The notes: a model not told the origin generated them from the letters alone. A stretch of DNA of 64,000 bases from CAZWKX01 sp964633975 (GCA_964633975.1 CAZWKX010000001.1:62001-126000), one strand, 5' to 3'; numbered from the stretch's first letter, positions 1 through 8,756 are shown. Program-made: numbers and translations.

Positions 1-2033
1 GTCATCGTGTTGAAGATGAGGGCAAACGCCATCGCCGCGCCGAACACGAGCATGACGCCGACGAAGGCGTAGAACAGCACCATGTAGTGGTTCATCACGT
101 TGTAGAGAGCGTCGCTGTCCTCGAAGGCGGCCACATCGGTCAGCCGGGTGATGGCATCACGCACCGCAGCGGCGTCGGCCCCCTCGGCGTAGCGGACCAG
201 CGCCGACGTTGCAGGCAGCGACCGACCCAGCTGCGCCGCGGCGTAGCCCCGGCTGGAGTACACGAACGTGCCCAACGGCTCATCGACGAACCCGACAACG
301 GTTCCCTCCAGGGTGAGACCCAGCGAAGACACCGTCACCGAGACCACGTCTCCGCGCTCGACGCCGAGCGCGGGCCCGATGGCCCGGCCCAGAAGGAGGC
401 CCTCCTCGGGCAGCTGTGTCCAGGAGCCGTCCACCGATCGGAAGCGGTGCATCTGAGTGGCCGCTTCCAGAGCGATCAAGGTCGTGTCGTAGACCTCGCC
501 GCCGGCCGCGAGCGACACCGGCACCTCGAGGTCGGGCTCGGCTGCGGCCACGCCGGGAACCGCCTCCAGATCGGTCACCTGCGTCTCGCCCACCGGCGTG
601 GCGAAGTACACAACGGCGTCCTCGCGAGAGATCTGCACGAACTGCAGATTCAGCAGGTGCTGCACCGTATCGATCATGCCCCACGACACCAGCACGAGCA
701 CCAACGAGAGTACAACGCCCAGCATCGTGTAGACGGTGCGACGCGGGCTGCGCTCTATGCCCCGGAAGGCCATACGCCAGCGGATGGGAAGCCGGCGTAG
801 GGGCGGCAACAGGCGCTCGGCGATGCTGGGGCGACCCCGACCTGCCGGTGTCTCGCCCCGCATCGCCTCGGCGGGCCGGATACGCGAGGCGACCAGGGCG
901 GGCGCCAGGGCGGCCGCGAGCGTGGCCACCACGCCGATGAGCACCCCGACGGCAAGCGTCGACCAGCGGAATTCGATGACGGTGACCGGAACCGAGAGCA
1001 TCCCCGTGTACAGGCGGCTGATCACTCCGGCCAGGAACACACCGAGTACCGCGCCCGGCAGCGCGCCCAGGAGACCCGAGATCCAGCCGTAGGCCAAATA
1101 GTGCCGCAGCACCTGGCCCCGAGTGAAGCCGTTGGCCAGCATGCCGCCGATGTGCGGCCGCTGGGAATAGACGAAGCGGCTGATCATCACGTACGAGGCC
1201 ATGGCCGCGGCGACTATGAACAGCACCGGGAAAAGGAAGGCCATCTCCCGAAAACCCCTGATGTCTTCCGACAAAGCGGCATTGGACGGCTGCTCATCAC
1301 GGGTGTACACCTGGGTGGCACCGAGGCCTCGGGCGGTGGACCCCAGCTCGGCGCTCAGCGCCGCGTCGGGCTTGCCGTCCTGGTAGTAGAGGACGACCTC
1401 GTTGGGCTTCTGCACTCCGGCCAGTTCACGAGCCAGGGTCTCAGTGGCGAAGACCACGCCAAAGTCGTCCGGCGTGGTGATGACCTCCTGCCGGCTCCGT
1501 GCCGGCCATATGTATTCGGGCGAGGAGATCACGCCGAGCACTTCGATCTGACGCCAACTGGTGCCGGCCAACACCTCGAGCTGGTCGCCGGGACTCAGGC
1601 CGAAGTGGTCCGCCATGTGCTGCTCGACCAGCACACCGTCGGGCCGGGCCGGGTCCAGGTAAGTGCCTTCGATTACCTTCACCTGGTTGACCGGGGGCTG
1701 CCCGGCGGCGGGCAGGCCCACGGCCCTGCCCAGGAGCTTCGTTTCCCCTACCTGCAGCGGGACGTCGACCACGGTGCGGCTGTATGCAGCCTCCACCCCC
1801 GCCGTCCCGACCGCTGCTGTGGCCATGGCCTCGGTATCGCCGCCGGCCACGGTGAGGTTGGCGAACCGGTAATCCAGGAAGGTGGTCTCGTAGGAGGTGA
1901 CCAGATTCTCGTAGGAATCGTAAGTGGCAGCGAAGATCGCCACCCCGAGGAAGACCGTCACGATGACGGCGATGAACTGCGCCCGGTAGCGCCCCATGTC
2001 GCGCCAGACCTTGTGGGTCAGCGGCTTCACCAT
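1..2033 (-). CDS. FtsX/MacB-type ABC transporter permease (C-terminus cut by window edge)
   Basis: Inner-membrane permease of a MacB/LolCDE-type exporter, working with the ATPase encoded just upstream. Translating the minus strand from ATG 2033 gives an open frame of at least 677 residues running off the window. It starts MVKPLTHKVWRDMGRYRAQ, followed by a first membrane segment near residues 18-38. A large extracytoplasmic (MacB periplasmic-core type) region follows, then an FtsX-like membrane domain at about 260-385. A second hydrophobic segment (about 431-455), a second external region and a final membrane segment near 650-677 complete the visible part, so this is the duplicated FtsX layout. 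The start overlaps the ATPase stop by 7 nt, implying translational coupling. The substrate is not predictable. Confidence 0.88.
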   Translation of the reverse strand, partial: MVKPLTHKVWRDMGRYRAQFIAVIVTVFLGVAIFAATYDSYENLVTSYETTFLDYRFANLTVAGGDTEAMATAAVGTAGVEAAYSRTVVDVPLQVGETKLLGRAVGLPAAGQPPVNQVKVIEGTYLDPARPDGVLVEQHMADHFGLSPGDQLEVLAGTSWRQIEVLGVISSPEYIWPARSRQEVITTPDDFGVVFATETLARELAGVQKPNEVVLYYQDGKPDAALSAELGSTARGLGATQVYTRDEQPSNAALSEDIRGFREMAFLFPVLFIVAAAMASYVMISRFVYSQRPHIGGMLANGFTRGQVLRHYLAYGWISGLLGALPGAVLGVFLAGVISRLYTGMLSVPVTVIEFRWSTLAVGVLIGVVATLAAALAPALVASRIRPAEAMRGETPAGRGRPSIAERLLPPLRRLPIRWRMAFRGIERSPRRTVYTMLGVVLSLVLVLVSWGMIDTVQHLLNLQFVQISREDAVVYFATPVGETQVTDLEAVPGVAAAEPDLEVPVSLAAGGEVYDTTLIALEAATQMHRFRSVDGSWTQLPEEGLLLGRAIGPALGVERGDVVSVTVSSLGLTLEGTVVGFVDEPLGTFVYSSRGYAAAQLGRSLPATSALVRYAEGADAAAVRDAITRLTDVAAFEDSDALYNVMNHYMVLFYAFVGVMLVFGAAMAFALIFNTM

Positions 2034-2728
2034 GTCAGCGCCTCCGCATCCACGGGCACTTCGATGTGGCGGTCTTCAATGATCTCCCCCGAGCGGAGCC
2101 GCACTACACGGTCTGCGATCTCTCCGATGGCCGCGTTGTGAGTCACCAGCAGCATGGTCTGGCGGTTCTCCCGATTGAGCCGGCGCAACAGCCCCAGGAT
2201 GAGCCGGCCGGTCTCAAAGTCCAGCTCGCCGGTGGGCTCATCGCACAGCAGGATCGGAGGCTCCTTCGCCAGCGCTCGGGCAATCGCCACCCGCTGCTGC
2301 TCGCCTCCTGAGAGCTGGGAGGGAAAGTGGTCGAAACGGCCAACCAGGCCCACCTGCTCCAGGGCGGTGTGCGCCCGCTGCGCACCATCGCCCCGAGTTA
2401 GCTCGGCCACCAGCTCAACGTTCTCCGAGGCGGTGAGAGTCGGAATGAGATTGAAGAACTGGAAGACGAAGCCGACCTGGGTTCTGCGGTACTCGACGCG
2501 CTCGTCGGCGTTCAACGAGCTCAGGTCGACATCACCGACACGAATGGACCCGGAGCTGACGTCGTCGATCGCCCCCACCAGGTTAAGCAGGGTCGTCTTG
2601 CCCGAGCCGCTGGGGCCGAGAATGACGATCATCTCGCCTGTGGGGACCTCCAAATCCACATCGCGAAGGGCGTGAACCTCGGTCACGCCTTCTCCGTACG
2701 TCTTCCTTACCTTCTCTAGTGAGATCAT
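2027..2728 (-). CDS. ABC transporter ATP-binding protein, MacB/LolD type
   Basis: Cytoplasmic ATPase (233 aa) powering the FtsX-type permease downstream. Walker A GPSGSGKT lies at residues 38-45, the Q-loop in FVFQFFNLIPTLTA near 88-100, the ABC signature LSGGEQQ at 139-145, and Walker B ILLCDEPTGELD from 159. Length and motifs are typical of the MacB/LolD subfamily. GAGGAAGAGAG precedes the ATG as a ribosome binding site. It lies 9 nt after the TetR gene, so regulator, ATPase and permease look like one operon in which the TetR protein probably controls an exporter. The family is certain; the cargo (drug, peptide or lipoprotein) is unknown. Confidence 0.93.
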   Translation of the reverse strand: MISLEKVRKTYGEGVTEVHALRDVDLEVPTGEMIVILGPSGSGKTTLLNLVGAIDDVSSGSIRVGDVDLSSLNADERVEYRRTQVGFVFQFFNLIPTLTASENVELVAELTRGDGAQRAHTALEQVGLVGRFDHFPSQLSGGEQQRVAIARALAKEPPILLCDEPTGELDFETGRLILGLLRRLNRENRQTMLLVTHNAAIGEIADRVVRLRSGEIIEDRHIEVPVDAEALTW

Positions 2729-2737
2729 CTCTCTTCC

Positions 2738-3352
2738 TCAGTTCCGTCGCACTTCCATTCCGTGAAAAGCCGCTTCGACCTGGCGCGCCGTTGCCGTTCG
2801 AACGTCCTGCGGCTGCACCGCCCCAATCATCACGAACATGAGGAGCTGCATCATCAACACCGAATACAGAAGCAGCGTCGCCTCCTCCAGCGGCACCTCG
2901 GCATCGACCAGGCCGCGCTTACGGAACCCGGTCAGCAGGCCGCCGAGCTCCGAAAGGAGCCTCACGTCCATCGCCATCAGCTCTCCTGAGATGCTTTGAC
3001 CCGACATTCCCGCGATCAGAACATCGTGAAGCAGGCGGCGGTCGAACTCGAGCAGAAAATCGAGGTACACGTCGAACAAGGCCTGCACCGCCCGCACCGG
3101 GTCATCGCCCGGCTCGGCGAGCACGGCGGCGCTGCTTTCGGTCATCGCCGACATCCACTCGTTGAAGAGAGCAAGAAGCAAGGAGCTCTTCGACCCGAAG
3201 TAGTTGTATAGGGTCCCCACCGAGACCTCGGCGGCGGCGGCGATCTCTTCCATCGTGGTCTCGTCGAGCCCCCGGACCTCGAAGAGCCTCCTCGCCTCGG
3301 CCAGGATCTGCTCTCGGGTTCGCTGTTTCTTGCGATCGCGTAGGCTCAACAT
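2738..3352 (-). CDS. TetR/AcrR family transcriptional regulator
   Basis: DNA-binding repressor of 204 aa. The N-terminal helix-turn-helix (about 33-56) has the family pattern: TTMEEIAAAAEVSVGTLYNY, then FGSKSSLL. The C-terminal 140 residues are the helical ligand/dimer domain. It is the first gene of the exporter operon, so autoregulation and control of the two downstream ABC genes is likely (inference from family habit). The ATG at 3352 lacks an evident Shine-Dalgarno and sits directly after an AT-rich promoter-like stretch, so the message may be leaderless or nearly so. Confidence 0.92.
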   Translation of the reverse strand: MLSLRDRKKQRTREQILAEARRLFEVRGLDETTMEEIAAAAEVSVGTLYNYFGSKSSLLLALFNEWMSAMTESSAAVLAEPGDDPVRAVQALFDVYLDFLLEFDRRLLHDVLIAGMSGQSISGELMAMDVRLLSELGGLLTGFRKRGLVDAEVPLEEATLLLYSVLMMQLLMFVMIGAVQPQDVRTATARQVEAAFHGMEVRRN

Positions 3353-3395
3353 ATCTATACTCGTTATAATTTTGGATGCCTTACAAAGTTAGATG
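3353..3395 (-). promoter_or_regulatory. Candidate promoter/operator of the tetR-ABC operon
   Basis: This is an unusually AT-rich patch in a GC-rich window. Read on the minus strand it contains TATAAC and TATAGAT only a few bases before the TetR ATG, giving a plausible -10 and a very short leader. The near-symmetric TATAACGAGTATA could be part of the TetR operator, but it is not a perfect palindrome. No convincing -35 is visible. Confidence 0.35.
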
Positions 3396-3565
3396 TTCTT
3401 CAGACGCGTGTCAAGCTGCACGTGGCTCCCCGGCTCAGAGCCCCATTGGGAGCAGACCGAGTACGCCGGACGGCAGCCAAGGCACGACGGTTGGCTGCCC
3501 CGGGGCTCCGCCTGGTGAAGGAGAGGAGGCCCCGCCGGCGAGGCCTGTGCCGGTCCACAGGGTCC

Positions 3566-3772
3566 TCAGGAGCCGGCGACCGTCCCGAAGCTGAGCCTGA
3601 CGCTGGCACCCACCTCACCCGGCCTCTCGGCATCGCCGTTGGCGTAGCTCACCTCGACGGCGAAGTCGTCGAGGTCGAGGGCCAATCCGGCAGCTCGAAG
3701 CGCCTCCAGACCCCCCGCCGCCCCTTCCGTCGCGGCGCGAATGAGATCACGCAACTCCCCGATTCCCGCCAT
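3566..3772 (-). CDS. Small Trypco2-like hypothetical protein
   Basis: A 68-aa acidic protein starting MAGIGELRDLIRAA if ATG 3772 is used; the frame stays open upstream to 3859, so up to 97 aa is possible. An amphipathic helix (about residues 4-27) is followed by alternating polar/hydrophobic strands (LALDLDDFAVEVSYANG, then VGASVRLSFGTVAGS). This resembles the trypsin-co-occurring domain 2 (Trypco2) pattern, but I judge that by eye only. No trypsin-like protease is adjacent. The GGGAGAGGG before ATG is too close to be an ideal ribosome binding site, so the start is uncertain. Confidence 0.5.
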   Translation of the reverse strand: MAGIGELRDLIRAATEGAAGGLEALRAAGLALDLDDFAVEVSYANGDAERPGEVGASVRLSFGTVAGS

Positions 3773-3936
3773 CCCTCTCCCCCGACGAAACGCTCGTGGC
3801 GACAGGGTGGCGGCATGCTGTCTTTGGGCTGTCGCATCGCCACGGTGGTCTCCGGCCACCGTGGGCTCAAGACCGCCTTGCGGAGAGAGACGTGGCTACA
3901 ACAGCCTGCATCGGCTCGGCCGATGCAGGCACGGCA

Positions 3937-4185
3937 TCAGCCGATGAGTGCGTCGACCGCGTCCGGCCAGGGCTCCCGAGCCCCGAGCCGATCCTCGAAC
4001 GGCATGTCGATCGCAGCAGCCAGGAGCCGGCCCACCAGCACCGACAGCGACACGCCTTCGGCACGGGCCCGCTCACGAAGAGCTCGCGCCACCTCAAGAG
4101 GTACACGCGCCACGAGCCGCTCTCGCGCCGCCACCCATTCGGCGGCCGGGCGGGGCGATCCCCAATCGATGGCCCGATCCGTCAA
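3937..4185 (-). CDS. Ribbon-helix-helix (CopG/antitoxin-like) protein
   Basis: An 82-aa protein with a ribbon-helix-helix signature at about residues 26-60: a strand RVPLEVARALRERARAEG, then SLSVLVGRLLAAA. The N-terminal 20 residues and the C-terminal tail are not recognised. The start is a TTG at 4185, chosen because AAGGAG lies 6 nt upstream. No toxin partner is adjacent (the next minus-strand ORF is the Trypco2-like protein), so it may be an orphan antitoxin or a small transcription factor. A perfect inverted repeat 59 nt upstream could be its operator. Confidence 0.7.
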   Translation of the reverse strand: MTDRAIDWGSPRPAAEWVAARERLVARVPLEVARALRERARAEGVSLSVLVGRLLAAAIDMPFEDRLGAREPWPDAVDALIG

Positions 4186-4243
4186 CTTGCGCTCCTTGTG
4201 TGCGCACCACTAGCAAACCACGAGTCACGCGCCCTGGGTGGGA

Positions 4244-4268
4244 TTTCCCGCGCGATGCGCGCGGGAAA
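4244..4268. repeat. Perfect 11-bp inverted repeat with 3-nt spacer
   Basis: TTTCCCGCGCG, then ATG, then CGCGCGGGAAA, with near-complementary GGGA/CTCCC flanks. It lies between the divergent ribbon-helix-helix gene (start 4185) and the small SH3-like gene (start 4370). The position suits an operator or a leader hairpin better than a terminator, because no gene ends here and neither side has a U-tract. Confidence 0.7.
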
Positions 4269-4369
4269 CTCCCAACTTCGCTCAACGACGGCGCCTCCGC
4301 AGAGACAGCGGAACATGCCACATGCGCCCTCGCGGCTGATCATCTAGCGTTGGAGCGACGGAGGGAGAC

Positions 4370-4552
4370 ATGAAGCTCCAGAAAGGGATGCGAGTCCGGG
4401 AGCTGACCAAAAAGGTCGGCCAGGTCCCGCGCCGAGGCAAGGTGCTCGACGTGCACGGGCACACAGTCGACGTGGCATGGGACGACGGCCAGGTCAGCTC
4501 CATCAGCCACGGGTTCCTGTTCCCCGCCGGCGCGGAGAAGCAGGGCTCCTAG
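4370..4552 (+). CDS. Small DUF1918-like protein
   Basis: A 60-aa basic protein with the strand-rich pattern of small SH3-like actinobacterial DUF1918 proteins: G-M-R-V at residues 6-9, GKVLDVHGHTVDVAWDDGQ at about 23-41, ending near SISHGFLFPAG. A strong Shine-Dalgarno (GGAGGGAGAC) directly precedes the ATG. The molecular role of the family is not established. It is monocistronic and divergent from the ribbon-helix-helix gene. Confidence 0.7.
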   Translation: MKLQKGMRVRELTKKVGQVPRRGKVLDVHGHTVDVAWDDGQVSSISHGFLFPAGAEKQGS

Positions 4553-4580
4553 ATCCCCGCTCATCAGATCGCCCGGCGCG

Positions 4581-5429
4581 TCAGCGCATGTCGCCGGCGC
4601 TTCGCCAGGCCTGAACCCAGCGCACCTTCCCACCTTGCATGACGGCCCCGGCGTAGAGACGGCCGGCGAAGCGGGTGAGGCCGTAGATGGTGACGATAAC
4701 GAGAGCTATGGAGGCCGCTATCTCCCAAGGAGCGGCGAATCCCCTCACCATACGCAGCGGCATGCTCAGGGGGGCGGTGAGGGGTACGAGCGAAAGCACG
4801 CGCAAGAGCACATTGTCTCCGGCTTGGACCGAGCTGACTGCCACGACGTAGGGGATCAACAGAACGATATTGATAGGGAGAGCGGCGTTGGTCACATTCT
4901 CATGAGGAGCCACCAGCGCGCCTGCGGCCCCGTAGACCATCGAGTACAACGAGAACCCGAGCAGGAACCAGACGGCGACGGTCACGAGCCCCAGAGCGGT
5001 CCCCTTCGGAACCTCGAAGACATCGAAGATATCGGCGGTCACCAGCAGCGATCCCACCGCCAGCACGATCTCGGCGAACCCCAGTAAACCGATGGCGGTC
5101 ACCTTCCCGGCCAGGAGATGCCGCGGGTGCATGGTGCCGAGCACCACCTCGACGACGCGGCTCCGCTTCTCCTCGGCCACCCCCTCCATGATCACCTGGC
5201 CGGTGACGAGGATGGCCAGAAAGAGCAGGATGACGCTCAGCGCCCCCAGCAGCTGGTCGGCTTCGGAGCCGGATATCCGCGCCCTACCGTGCGAGGCGGT
5301 GGCGAAGTCGGCGATCACGATGCCGCCCACCGCAAGCGACACGAGCACAAACGACACGATGAGGAACCCCCTCTTTCGGGCCCGGAACTCCCGGCTCATC
5401 ACCAGCAGCACGCTGTGCCACGGCTTCAA
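4581..5429 (-). CDS. ABC-2 type transporter permease (NatB-like)
   Basis: Membrane component (282 aa) of an export ABC transporter. A short basic N-terminus (MKPWHSVLLVMSREFRARKR) leads into the first membrane helix at about 22-42. Several more hydrophobic segments follow, including one around 68-85 before the cytoplasmic EEKRSRVVEVVLG motif typical of NatB/ABC2_membrane_3 permeases; the last helix ends near 265. The ATG overlaps the upstream ATPase stop by 4 nt (ATGA), so the pair is co-translated. At 282 aa it lacks the large external loop of full NatB. The substrate is unknown (sodium or drug export are family precedents). Confidence 0.87.
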   Translation of the reverse strand: MKPWHSVLLVMSREFRARKRGFLIVSFVLVSLAVGGIVIADFATASHGRARISGSEADQLLGALSVILLFLAILVTGQVIMEGVAEEKRSRVVEVVLGTMHPRHLLAGKVTAIGLLGFAEIVLAVGSLLVTADIFDVFEVPKGTALGLVTVAVWFLLGFSLYSMVYGAAGALVAPHENVTNAALPINIVLLIPYVVAVSSVQAGDNVLLRVLSLVPLTAPLSMPLRMVRGFAAPWEIAASIALVIVTIYGLTRFAGRLYAGAVMQGGKVRWVQAWRSAGDMR

Positions 5430-6322
5430 CGTGTCACCGCCTCGCGGAAGACCTCGGACAGTCGCGGCGGGAGGAAGGCGAACTCGACGATCTCACCGGC
5501 CTTTCGAGCCCTCGCCACCAGCTCCGCGGGATCGCTGTCTCGATCAACCATCAGACGCACTCGGTCGCCGCTGCGCATCACGATCTCGGCTCCCTCCACG
5601 GCTTCGGCCCAATCCGTTCCTCCTCCGTCGAGTAGCACATCGACGTATCGGTGCGGCGACGCGGCACGCAGTGCATCGACCCGGCCCGACAGGACGACAC
5701 GACCTTCGTTGATGATGACCACGTCCTCACAGAGATGCTCCACCACATCGAGCTGGTGGCTGGAAAAGAGCACCGCCGCCCCGCCGGCGGCCTGATCACG
5801 GAGAATCGCCGCCATCATCTCGGCGGCCACCGGGTCGAGCCCAGAAAAAGGCTCGTCGAGCACGAGCACCTTCGGCTCGTGCACCAGAGCGACGGCCAGC
5901 TGCACCCGCTGCTGGTTTCCATGAGAGAGATCCTGAAGCCGGATCTGTGCTCGATCGGCGAGACCGAACGCCTCCAGCAGCCTGCCTGCCGCTGTACCCG
6001 CGTCGGAGCGGCTCATGCCGTGGAGGCGCCCAAAGTAGGTCACCTGCTCCAAGACCCTCATCCGGGGGTACAGGCCCCGCTCCTCCGGCATGTACCCGAA
6101 GCCGAGCCAGGCCCCACGATCCAGCGGCCTGCCATTCCAGGTGATGACGCCGGCGTCGAGGCCGACGAGCCCGAACACCGAACGCATCGCCGTGGTCTTG
6201 CCTGCGCCGTTTGGACCCAGGAACCCCACCATCTGCCCCGGCCCGACTCCAAAAGAGCAGGCATCGAGAGCAACCACGTCGCCGTAGCGCTTGTGGAGTC
6301 CTTCCAGTACGAGCACGGTCAC
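5426..6322 (-). CDS. ABC transporter ATP-binding protein (NatA/CcmA-like, with DUF4162-type tail)
   Basis: ATPase of 298 aa for the ABC-2 permease that follows. Walker A is GPNGAGKTT at about residues 36-44, the signature LSHGNQQRVQLA at about 137, and Walker B VLVLDEPFSGLDP at about 157. After the nucleotide-binding domain comes a roughly 80-residue tail with the DUF4162 pattern (YVDVLLDGGG through VEFAFLPPRLSEVFREAV) common in this subfamily. The signature has His instead of Gly at the third position, a variation often seen in NatA-like proteins. It is first in a two-gene operon with its permease. Confidence 0.9.
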   Translation of the reverse strand: MTVLVLEGLHKRYGDVVALDACSFGVGPGQMVGFLGPNGAGKTTAMRSVFGLVGLDAGVITWNGRPLDRGAWLGFGYMPEERGLYPRMRVLEQVTYFGRLHGMSRSDAGTAAGRLLEAFGLADRAQIRLQDLSHGNQQRVQLAVALVHEPKVLVLDEPFSGLDPVAAEMMAAILRDQAAGGAAVLFSSHQLDVVEHLCEDVVIINEGRVVLSGRVDALRAASPHRYVDVLLDGGGTDWAEAVEGAEIVMRSGDRVRLMVDRDSDPAELVARARKAGEIVEFAFLPPRLSEVFREAVTR

Positions 6323-6458
6323 CTATACAAGCGGAAACTCGGCACGGCAGCGAGGGCCAAACGGCCGTACGCTTCGGCGGAGGGGGCCAGCGCCGAGGCC
6401 GAGCCGGGCCGGGCCGATTGAGGTCCGACCCCGCCTGCTCTTCGACGGCGCGACCCGG

Positions 6459-7072
6459 TTAGCTGCGGGCCACCGAGACGGTCCCTTCGGCCGTGGTGCC
6501 GTCGTTGAACTGAACCACGTAGTCGCCCTCGATACCTCCGTCGGCGCCTATGGACCCGGCAACCGTGAGAGCGGTGATGCGGCCAGACGGACCCGGGACT
6601 GCATCGGCAACAAGCTCGAACGTGTCATCCACGGCCACGTCGAGCGTAAGATCGCCGACAACCGCGCTCGTGCCTGTGAGCGGTGGCTCACCCCCGATCT
6701 CGAACGTCAACGTCTCAGCAGGCGGATCGCCCATCCCGAACACGAAGCGGCCGAGATCGACATCCACCGTCACCGTTGCGGTCGCGGCGTCGACGGAGAC
6801 CTCGGCCTCGATCGATCCGCTGGAGCCGTACGTGGTGTTGGACCACTCCCCCGTGTAGTCGCCGACGAGGGCCTGCGCCATCATGACGGCAAGCTGGGCC
6901 TCCGACACGGCGGTCGTGGTCTCCTCCACAGTCGTGGCCTCGGTCGTGGTGGACTCGATGGTCGTCGAGGCCTCAACGGTCGTGGTTCGCGCTTCGGTCG
7001 TCGTCACATCTCGTCGCCGCAGGCGGCGCCGAGCACCGCCACCACCACGAGCAGAATCAGAAGCCGGCGCAT
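6459..7072 (-). pseudogene. Thr-rich lipoprotein with an apparent frameshift after the signal peptide
   Basis: From ATG 7072, preceded by GGAGGGAG, the minus strand reads a textbook lipoprotein signal, MRRLLILLVVVAVLGAAC, then GDEM and a TGA. The mature protein continues in another frame from about 7007 as a Thr/Glu linker (TTTEARTTTVEASTT...) and a roughly 140-residue all-beta-looking domain ending GTTAEGTVSVARS. Linkers of this kind normally follow a lipobox directly, so the two pieces are almost certainly one gene split by a net +2/-1 shift at a GAGA dinucleotide. It could be a sequencing or assembly indel, a phase-variable state or a true pseudogene. The function of the mature domain is unknown. 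Confidence 0.7.
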
Positions 7073-7151
7073 TGCGCTCCCTCCCCTTGCGTGAGACCCG
7101 CAGCCTAACCAGCAGGGTGTCCCCAAACCCTGGCGCCTCGGCAGGCCGACC

Positions 7152-8756
7152 CTAGAAGCTCGCGACTTCCGGAACCTGCCACGCCGACGCCGTCCCCGCG
7201 ATGATCCGCCCCAGCGTCTCCCACACCTCCGAGCTGGCGATGTCTCCCCCCTGCAGCCAGGTCGCGATCATCTGCTGCACGTCGTGCCGGCCGCGCAGAC
7301 CGCCGTGGAATCCGGGAACCACAACCACGTCGACGCTCCCGTACTCGAGATCGCTCGGGTTGGTGACCGCGTCGGCAAGAGGAAGGATCACCACCTCCTC
7401 CACGTCGGGCCAGTCGTACAGAGTGCGGGCCAGCTCCTCTGCGTCACGGCGCAACGAGTCGGTGAAGGGCCCATCCGCGGACAGCTCGATCGGTGCCAAC
7501 GAATCGATGAGCGCTCCCAGGGCCCGCAGCTGATAGCCGGCGACGACGCCCCTCCCCTCCTCACCCCAATCCGGGTACGTGGCCCGGCCCGGTTCGACTA
7601 TCGGGCTCAACAGCACGAGCCGATCGATGTCGGCGTCGGGATACCGATTGAGGAAAGCGATCGTCACCAGCGTGCCCTCGCTCTCGGCCACTATCGCCAC
7701 CGGCTTTCCATGGCGCCGGGCCAAAGCGGTCACCTGTTCGTTCATGAGAACCGCGAGATCGGCTATGTCGGCATCGGTGGCCACGCCGGGATGCGACAGG
7801 GGACGCGCCTCGGCGTCGAGACCCACATAGGAGAACTGCTCTACGGCCAAATCCGGCGCGATCGCCGCCAGATCGTCCGCCTCGTCGCAGCAGCCGCTGG
7901 CAAAACCGGCCACGAGCAGCACGGTGTGGCCTCCTTGAAGCGTCTCGACCTGGCCCGCTCCCCCGGGATCCTCAGTGGCGAAGGCGACAAAACCCAGCCG
8001 CGTGCCTCCGACGACGACCACAAACAAGACCGCGATGGCCACCACCGTTGCCGGCACCACCCGCAGCCGCCGTCCGGGGAGCCCGAGCACGATGGCCCGC
8101 ACACTGTGATGCCAAGCCCAGGCGTTGAACAGGCCGACGACGGCGACGACCGACAGATCCAGCACGGCGCCGCGGCCGGCCACGGCGAGCGCGGCCAGGC
8201 TGAGCACGAGGAAGGAGAGCGCCATCCAGCCGACGGACCGGGCCGGAGGCAGGCGCCGCCACCATTCGCAATCGATGCCGCCGTGGTGAATGAGGAGGAT
8301 GGTTGCAATGGCGGGAGGCAGCGCGGCGAAGAACACCCAGGACAGCGGGACCACCGCAGCACCGAAGAGGAGGGTGACCCACGGCGACAGCAGAACCACG
8401 GCGGCAACGGTGACCACAGCCGAATGCATCCAGGCGATCCAGAAACCGGGACGCTCCTCCCCGGCAGGCCAGGCCGATCGCACGAGCATGGCGGTCAGCA
8501 GCGACCGCAGAGCCACGAGCGCGACTAGGCCGAAGGCGAAGCTGAGAATCGAGCCGTGGAACACGAAGAGCCAGCGGAGATCGTGGAACGCGCCGAACGG
8601 GCCGAGTGCCGACACCTGAGGTGCCAGGCTCAGTCCCGACGGCATGCCGAGAAGCAACAGGACGATACCCTCGGCCACCGGGACGCCCACCGCGAGCGCG
8701 AGGAGCGGCCGACGGTGCCAGAAGTCAGGCTCCAGCCAACGCATAGTCCCCCACAC
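7152..8756 (-). CDS. Polytopic membrane protein with C-terminal alpha/beta hydrolase domain
   Basis: 534 aa. The N-terminal 250 residues contain about six hydrophobic segments (for example LLALAVGVPVAEGIVLLLLG and AVVTVAAVVLLSPWVTLLFG). The C-terminal 260 residues look like an alpha/beta hydrolase: a first strand HTVLLVAGFASG at about 280, a nucleophile elbow AESEG near residue 343 (Ser nucleophile, Ala replacing the usual first Gly), and a following VLLSPIVEPG strand. The candidate acid and His lie in the last 100 residues (VVVPGFHGG). It is probably a membrane-anchored esterase or lipase acting on an envelope substrate. No operon partner is obvious. Confidence 0.72.
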   Translation of the reverse strand: MWGTMRWLEPDFWHRRPLLALAVGVPVAEGIVLLLLGMPSGLSLAPQVSALGPFGAFHDLRWLFVFHGSILSFAFGLVALVALRSLLTAMLVRSAWPAGEERPGFWIAWMHSAVVTVAAVVLLSPWVTLLFGAAVVPLSWVFFAALPPAIATILLIHHGGIDCEWWRRLPPARSVGWMALSFLVLSLAALAVAGRGAVLDLSVVAVVGLFNAWAWHHSVRAIVLGLPGRRLRVVPATVVAIAVLFVVVVGGTRLGFVAFATEDPGGAGQVETLQGGHTVLLVAGFASGCCDEADDLAAIAPDLAVEQFSYVGLDAEARPLSHPGVATDADIADLAVLMNEQVTALARRHGKPVAIVAESEGTLVTIAFLNRYPDADIDRLVLLSPIVEPGRATYPDWGEEGRGVVAGYQLRALGALIDSLAPIELSADGPFTDSLRRDAEELARTLYDWPDVEEVVILPLADAVTNPSDLEYGSVDVVVVPGFHGGLRGRHDVQQMIATWLQGGDIASSEVWETLGRIIAGTASAWQVPEVASF

